A stretch of 64,000 bases of DNA from Marinobacter persicus (GTDB lineage Bacteria; Pseudomonadota; Gammaproteobacteria; Pseudomonadales; Oleiphilaceae): NCBI RefSeq assembly GCF_002934325.1, contig NZ_PTIV01000009.1, positions 45,282-109,281 of the forward strand. The letters run 5' to 3'. A program made the position numbers and the translations under genes. How positions within the stretch are numbered: the stretch's first letter is position 1; the number at the start of each line of letters is the position of its first letter. Of this stretch, positions 55,713 to 64,000 are shown in pieces. The notes beneath the pieces were generated by a model. The model saw only the letters and a program-made list of their open reading frames with translations, was not told the DNA's origin and searched no databases.

Positions 55713-56105
55713 ATGGATGACAACTTCGAAAATCTGAAGATTATGGTGATTGACGACAGCAAAACCATTCGTCGCACCGCAGAAACCCTTCTCAAGAAAG
55801 TCGGCTGCGAGGTCATCACCGCCACCGATGGCTTTGACGCTCTGGCGAAGATTGCAGACACTCAGCCGAACATCATATTCGTGGACATCATGATGCCACG
55901 CCTGGACGGCTATCAAACCTGCGCGCTGATCAAGAACAACTCTTCCTTCAAGAACACGCCAGTAATCATGCTTTCCAGCAAGGACGGCTTGTTCGACAAG
56001 GCCAAAGGCCGAATCGTAGGCTCAGATCAGTACCTGACCAAACCGTTCAGTAAGGATGAATTGCTCAATACCATCCGCCAGTATATGCCACAGGCTGAAC
56101 AGTAA
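55713..56105 (+). CDS. pilG: Twitching motility response regulator PilG
   Basis: 130 residues, a single receiver domain nearly identical in pattern to Pseudomonas PilG (MVIDDSKTIRRTAETLLKKV, FVDIMMPRLDGYQTCALIKN, SDQYLTKPFSK) with phospho-Asp58. In the Chp system ChpA phosphorylates it to promote type IV pilus extension, surface sensing and cAMP signalling. ATG 55713 is chosen from the family length. It is the first gene of pilGHIJK-chpA. Confidence 0.95.
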   Translation: MDDNFENLKIMVIDDSKTIRRTAETLLKKVGCEVITATDGFDALAKIADTQPNIIFVDIMMPRLDGYQTCALIKNNSSFKNTPVIMLSSKDGLFDKAKGRIVGSDQYLTKPFSKDELLNTIRQYMPQAEQ

Positions 56106-56137
56106 CCCTGCTGACACCAAGAACCATCGAGGAAAAC

Positions 56138-56500
56138 ATGGCCCGCATTCTGATTGTTGACGACTCTCCTACCGAAGTTAAGAAAATCTCCAGCATTCTG
56201 GAAAAGCACCAGCACGAAGTGCTGACCGCTGACAACGGTGCCGACGGCGTTGCCAAAGCCCGCGCTGAAACACCGGATCTGGTTCTGATGGACGTTGTCA
56301 TGCCCGGCCTCAACGGCTTCCAGGCGACCCGCCAGCTGACCCGGGCACCGGAAACAGCCTCGATTCCCGTGATCATCGTGACCACCAAGGATCAGGAAAC
56401 AGATCGCGTGTGGGGCACCCGTCAAGGCGCCAAAGGTTATCTGGTCAAGCCCGTTGATGAAGACGACCTGATCAAGACCATTAGCAACCTGATTGCCTGA
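56138..56500 (+). CDS. pilH: Twitching motility response regulator PilH
   Basis: 120 residues, a second single receiver domain (MARILIVDDSPTEVKKISSI; phospho-Asp52 in LMDVVMPGLNGFQATRQL; KGYLVKPVDEDDL). In Pseudomonas PilH counters PilG, favouring pilus retraction or acting as a phosphate sink. It has GAGGAAA before the ATG and lies 32 bases after pilG. Confidence 0.95.
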   Translation: MARILIVDDSPTEVKKISSILEKHQHEVLTADNGADGVAKARAETPDLVLMDVVMPGLNGFQATRQLTRAPETASIPVIIVTTKDQETDRVWGTRQGAKGYLVKPVDEDDLIKTISNLIA

Positions 56501-56520
56501 TGCCCGAGCATGGAGCCGCC

Positions 56521-57066
56521 ATGTCTGGCAACACCACTCCGTTTTCCATACTGACGGACATTGCTAACCGTAACCGGGCAATGGCCGCCGGCCTGCCTGA
56601 ACAGCAGGAAGCTGTTGAACTCTGGAATGGCATCGGTTTCATCCTCGCGGGCGAGCGCTATGTAGCTCCCATGGGTGAAGTTACCGAGATTCTGCACGTG
56701 CCCCGGTTCACGCACATTCCTGGTGTTCAGCCGTTCATGATGGGCGCCGCCAATGTCCGGGGGCGCCTGCTCCCACTGGTTGACCTGGCCAACTTCTTCG
56801 GGCTTGCGCGTTCTTCGCGTAATTTCCGGGAACGCCGGGTGCTGGTGGTTGAACAGGACGACGTCTTCAGCGGCCTGGTGGTCGATACGGTACTGGGCAT
56901 GCAGTATTTTGCGGCAGAGAGTTTCAGGGATGACCCGGGAAGGTCGCCCGACAGCGTTCGGCCATTCGTAAAAGGAAGCTACGAACGCAATGAGGAAATC
57001 TGGAACGTGTTTTCGGCGGCGGATCTGATTGCCGACGAGCGCTTTCTTGATGTTGCACAGTGGTAA
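56521..57066 (+). CDS. pilI: CheW-like coupling protein PilI
   Basis: 181 residues, CheW fold (AAGLPEQQEAVELWNGIGF, VAPMGEVTEIL, GAANVRGRLLPLVDLANFFG, RRVLVVEQDDVFSGLVVD). It couples the PilJ receptor to the ChpA kinase. ATG 56521 with GGAGCC just upstream aligns with known PilI starts; an in-frame ATG at 56500 overlapping the pilH stop is the alternative. Confidence 0.94.
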   Translation: MSGNTTPFSILTDIANRNRAMAAGLPEQQEAVELWNGIGFILAGERYVAPMGEVTEILHVPRFTHIPGVQPFMMGAANVRGRLLPLVDLANFFGLARSSRNFRERRVLVVEQDDVFSGLVVDTVLGMQYFAAESFRDDPGRSPDSVRPFVKGSYERNEEIWNVFSAADLIADERFLDVAQW

Positions 57067-57155
57067 GGGTGGTGAAACCGGCGCAAGCCCACCGTGACAC
57101 CTGAACCCCGCTATAACAACTTGTCATTTTGAGAACAAAGGCCGGGAGCCAGAAA

Positions 57156-59231
57156 ATGAAAAGCAGAGCCGGAAGATTCAGTAAGGGACAGGGAGGCAAC
57201 AAGCTGGTTGCCGGCCTGATCGCTGCGCTGATTGCACTGACCGTCCTGCTCGTTGTTGTGCTGTTCATGATCAACCAGAACAGCCAGAACGACCAGGAAT
57301 ACATCGCCAGTACCGCAGAAATGCGAGTGCTCTCCCAGGAGATTGCGAAAAACGCAACGGAAGCGGCCGGTGGTACCGAGTCGGCTTTCGGGCAGTTGCG
57401 TCGCTCCCGGGACGAGTTCCAGAAACTGTGGACCGATGTCAGCCAGGGTAACCCGGACACCGGCCTACCACCCAGTGATCTTGCTCAGGAAAGCGGCGTC
57501 CAGAGCAGCTGGAAAGACGTTCGTCAGAACGCCGACGACATTCTGGAAACCCGTACCGGCGTTCTGGACCTGCACGGTGTAGCCCAGACGCTCAACGAAA
57601 CCATTCCGCAGCTGCAGGTGGAGTACGAAGACATCGTGCAGATCCTGCTGGACAACCAGGCTCCCCGTGACCAGATCGCCCTGGCCCAGCGTCAGTCACT
57701 GCTGGCAGAGCGGATCCTGCGCTCGGTCAACGCGGTACTGTCCGGTGATGAAGACGCGGTTATCGCCGCCGACCGTTTCGGTCGCGACGCCGCCCTGTTC
57801 GGCCGCGTACTGGACGGCCAGCTCAACGGCAACGAAGCCATGGGCATTCCCCAGGTAACCGACCAGGACGCCATCGCCGCACTGGAATCGGTTTCCGAGC
57901 TGTTCCAGTTTGTTTCCCAGAACGTTAACGCCATCCTTGAAGCTTCTCCCGACCTCTTCAGGGTGCGTAACGCCGCCGGCGAAATCTTCCAGAACTCGGA
58001 AGTTCTGCTGAGCCAGCTGTCCGATCTGGCCAATCAGTTCACGGTCCAGTCCGAAACCCGGTTGCTGAGCCCGACCCTGGCCTTTGCCATCCTGGCCATC
58101 ATGGTGGCCATTGTTATCTTCATCGGCCTGACCCTGTACCGCGAAGCCCAGGCCCGCCTGGCCGCCACCCAGTCCCAGAACGAACAGAACCAGAACGCGA
58201 TCCTGCGACTGCTGGACGAACTGGCTGACCTGGCGGACGGTGACCTGACTGCCGAGGCCACGGTAACCGAGGACTTCACCGGTGCCATCGCTGACTCCAT
58301 CAACTTCGCGATCGACCAGATGCGCAGCCTGGTACAGTCCATTCGTGCCACCGCCGTTCGAGTCTCCGGTGCGGCACAGGAAACCCAATCCACCGCCATG
58401 CACCTGGCCGATGCCTCCGAGCACCAGGCCCAGGAAATTGCCGGCGCTTCCGCTGCGGTTAACGAGATGGCCGTCTCCATCGACCAGGTATCCTCGAACG
58501 CCGCCGAATCCTCTGCGGTAGCGGAGCGGTCGGTTGCGATCGCGAAGAAAGGCGCGGAAGTGGTACAGAACACCATCCGCGGCATGGACAACATCCGTGA
58601 GCAGATCCAGGAAACCTCCAAACGGATCAAGCGTCTGGGTGAATCTTCCCAGGAAATCGGTGACATCGTTTCCCTGATCAACGACATCGCCGACCAAACC
58701 AACATCCTGTCCCTGAACGCGGCGATCCAGGCCTCCATGGCCGGTGACGCTGGCCGGGGCTTCGCGGTGGTTGCGGACGAAGTTCAGCGCCTGGCGGAAC
58801 GTTCCTCCGCGGCAACCAAGCAGATTGAAGCCCTGGTTAAGACGATCCAGTCCGATACCAACGAAGCGGTTATCTCCATGGAACACACCACCGCCGAGGT
58901 GGTCCGCGGTGCCCGTCTGGCCCAGGATGCTGGTATCGCCCTGGAAGAAATCGAGAACGTATCCACCAGTCTGGCGGAACTGATCCAGAACATCTCCAAC
59001 GCGGCCCGTCAGCAGTCGTCGTCTGCGTCGCACATTTCCAACACCATGAACGTCATCCAGGAAATCACCTCGCAGACTTCCTCCGGTACCAATGCGACCG
59101 CCAAGTCCATCGGTAACCTGGCCGAGATGGCTTCCGAGCTGCGTTCGTCGGTTGCCGGCTTCAAACTGCCGGAAGAAGACCTTGCGAACCAGGAAGAGGA
59201 AGAAGACAACGAGGTTCCGGTGGTCGGCTGA
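57156..59231 (+). CDS. pilJ: Methyl-accepting chemotaxis receptor PilJ
   Basis: 691 residues. TM1 is at about 17-40 (KLVAGLIAALIALTVLLVVV), then a large periplasmic region (about 40-305) with helical PilJ-type modules. TM2 is at about 310-332 (TLAFAILAIMVAIVIFIGLT), with HAMP after it and the signalling hairpin with tip ADQTNILSLNAAIQASMAGD. The tip is the PilJ variant, not the canonical [12 protein letters not shown] 57156 with GGGAG upstream is preferred over TTG 57129. It senses surface contact or pilin state for the Chp system. Confidence 0.95.
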   Translation: MKSRAGRFSKGQGGNKLVAGLIAALIALTVLLVVVLFMINQNSQNDQEYIASTAEMRVLSQEIAKNATEAAGGTESAFGQLRRSRDEFQKLWTDVSQGNPDTGLPPSDLAQESGVQSSWKDVRQNADDILETRTGVLDLHGVAQTLNETIPQLQVEYEDIVQILLDNQAPRDQIALAQRQSLLAERILRSVNAVLSGDEDAVIAADRFGRDAALFGRVLDGQLNGNEAMGIPQVTDQDAIAALESVSELFQFVSQNVNAILEASPDLFRVRNAAGEIFQNSEVLLSQLSDLANQFTVQSETRLLSPTLAFAILAIMVAIVIFIGLTLYREAQARLAATQSQNEQNQNAILRLLDELADLADGDLTAEATVTEDFTGAIADSINFAIDQMRSLVQSIRATAVRVSGAAQETQSTAMHLADASEHQAQEIAGASAAVNEMAVSIDQVSSNAAESSAVAERSVAIAKKGAEVVQNTIRGMDNIREQIQETSKRIKRLGESSQEIGDIVSLINDIADQTNILSLNAAIQASMAGDAGRGFAVVADEVQRLAERSSAATKQIEALVKTIQSDTNEAVISMEHTTAEVVRGARLAQDAGIALEEIENVSTSLAELIQNISNAARQQSSSASHISNTMNVIQEITSQTSSGTNATAKSIGNLAEMASELRSSVAGFKLPEEDLANQEEEEDNEVPVVG

Positions 59232-59258
59232 TCACCGGACCGGGGCTGATGACGGTCT

Positions 59259-60158
59259 ATGGCGCCAATGCACAAACAACTGTCACCTGCCGAAGGTCTG
59301 TGGTCCATGCGCCGCCTTCCGGATATGGATGCGGCCCAGTTCCAGCAGTGGCAGAAACTGCTGGAACACCGGACCGGTATAACCCTGAGCGAGGAACGCC
59401 GCTCGTTCCTGGAAACCAACCTGAGCATCCGCATGCGGGAGATTGGTTTCAGCAGTTACCAGGATTATTACGAGCACATTGTTTCCGGCCCTGAGGCCAT
59501 TCGCGAATGGAGCGTACTGGTTGACCGGTTGACGGTTCAGGAAACCCGCTTTTTCCGGGATCCCGATGCCTTCCGGTTAGTCGCGGATTATGTGCTGACC
59601 CGGCCCCGCGAACGGTTTCGGAAAGGCCCCCTGGAAGCCTGGAGCGTGGGTTGCTCCACCGGAGAGGAGCCTTACACCCTGGCCATCACACTGAACGAAT
59701 GCATGAGCCAGCTTGGCCTGCAGCCTCTGTTCGGCGTTACCGGCTCCGACATCAGCCAACCGGCACTGATCAAGGCGCAGAAAGGGCGTTTCAGTGCGCG
59801 CAGCCTCCAGGGCATGGACGAAGATTTGCGGGCCAGGTACTTCCGGCCGGCAGAACGGAACACCGTCGACATAGTCGATAGCCTGCGTGAACGGGTCTGC
59901 TTCGCCAGACTGAACGTGCTGAACCTCGACAGGGTTCCCATGCAGGGCGTGAACATTATTTTTTGCCAGAACCTTTTGATCTATTTCCGTCGTTGGCGCC
60001 GGCGGGAAATCGTCAGAAAACTTGCGGGGTATCTGGCACCGGGCGGGCTGCTGGTGCTTGGCCAGGGAGAGTTGACCGACTGGCAACACCCGAGCCTTCA
60101 GCGGGTCCCCTCGGAACATGTGCTGGCGTGGACCAAACGCCAGAGCAACGACGAATAA
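59259..60158 (+). CDS. pilK: CheR-type methyltransferase PilK
   Basis: 299 residues. The N-terminal helical CheR domain (TGITLSEERRSFLETNLSIR) is followed by the SAM-binding domain (VGCSTGEEPYTLAITLNE, GSDISQPALIKAQKGRFS, IFCQNLLIYFRRW). It presumably methylates glutamates of PilJ. It lies 27 bases after pilJ and 11 bases before chpA. A chpB demethylase would be expected beyond the window. Confidence 0.94.
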   Translation: MAPMHKQLSPAEGLWSMRRLPDMDAAQFQQWQKLLEHRTGITLSEERRSFLETNLSIRMREIGFSSYQDYYEHIVSGPEAIREWSVLVDRLTVQETRFFRDPDAFRLVADYVLTRPRERFRKGPLEAWSVGCSTGEEPYTLAITLNECMSQLGLQPLFGVTGSDISQPALIKAQKGRFSARSLQGMDEDLRARYFRPAERNTVDIVDSLRERVCFARLNVLNLDRVPMQGVNIIFCQNLLIYFRRWRRREIVRKLAGYLAPGGLLVLGQGELTDWQHPSLQRVPSEHVLAWTKRQSNDE

Positions 60159-60169
60159 CCGGAGTGGTT

Positions 60170-64000
<3,831 letters not shown>

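Noticed and set aside
57696..59033. Minus-strand frame of 445 codons opposite pilJ
   Set aside because: Antisense shadow of a strongly conserved receptor in GC-rich DNA; composition is typical of a shadow frame.

Overview
The window is a 64 kb piece of a gammaproteobacterial chromosome. The protein sequences and gene orders point to a Marinobacter-like (Pseudomonadales-type) marine bacterium. Three arrangements support this: gshB-tonB-ruvX-pyrR-pyrB-pyrC' divergent from pilGHIJK-chpA as in Pseudomonas, rsmD / ftsY-ftsE-ftsX / rpoH, and yrfG-hslR-hslO-pckA as in enteric bacteria. The species call is inference. I see no tRNA, rRNA, CRISPR array, prophage or intact insertion sequence.

Region 1 (1-1239) is the 5' part of aconitase acnA. 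Region 2 (1439-21719) is a dense signalling island of ten genes, almost all making, breaking or sensing cyclic di-GMP or steering taxis. It holds a PAS-PAS-GGDEF cyclase, an MHYT/PAS hybrid kinase and its REC-HD-GYP partner, a soluble CZB chemoreceptor, an Aer-type receptor and a GAF-EAL protein. These are followed by a three-gene unit (hemerythrin-PAS-GAF-PAS-GGDEF-EAL-CZB giant, orphan periplasmic binding lipoprotein, membrane GGDEF), a membrane PAS-GGDEF cyclase and a globin-coupled cyclase (DosC type). At least three different oxygen-binding folds (globin, hemerythrin, probable FixL-type heme PAS), plus an FAD-type Aer PAS and MHYT, sit side by side. I regard this as the most interesting system in the window.

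Region 3 (21810-34678) is mixed. It has a zinc-ribbon membrane protein convergent with a rhomboid protease, a MAPEG protein, a PlsC acyltransferase with a FabR-like palindrome upstream, a DUF3422 protein and a DUF815 ATPase. A cyclase with three amino-acid-binding-type domains lies 11 bases before cysK. Then come a periplasmic ATP-dependent DNA ligase (LigE type), a DUF465 protein with an upstream ANR/FNR-like box, an orphan integrase N-terminal domain and an outer-membrane barrel.

Region 4 (34728-43909) holds greB, a two-component system, hyi-glxR, a 197-bp inverted-repeat element, rpoH and ftsX-ftsE-ftsY. Region 5 (44066-50195) holds rsmD-mutM, a small exported protein, yrfG-hslR-hslO, pckA and an HU protein.

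Region 6 (50232-64000) holds the pyrimidine/glutathione operon on the minus strand and, divergently, the Pil-Chp chemosensory operon for twitching motility. It ends inside chpA, in a GAG-CCA hexamer tract that is still running at the window edge. The same hexamer is repeated twelve times in ftsY.
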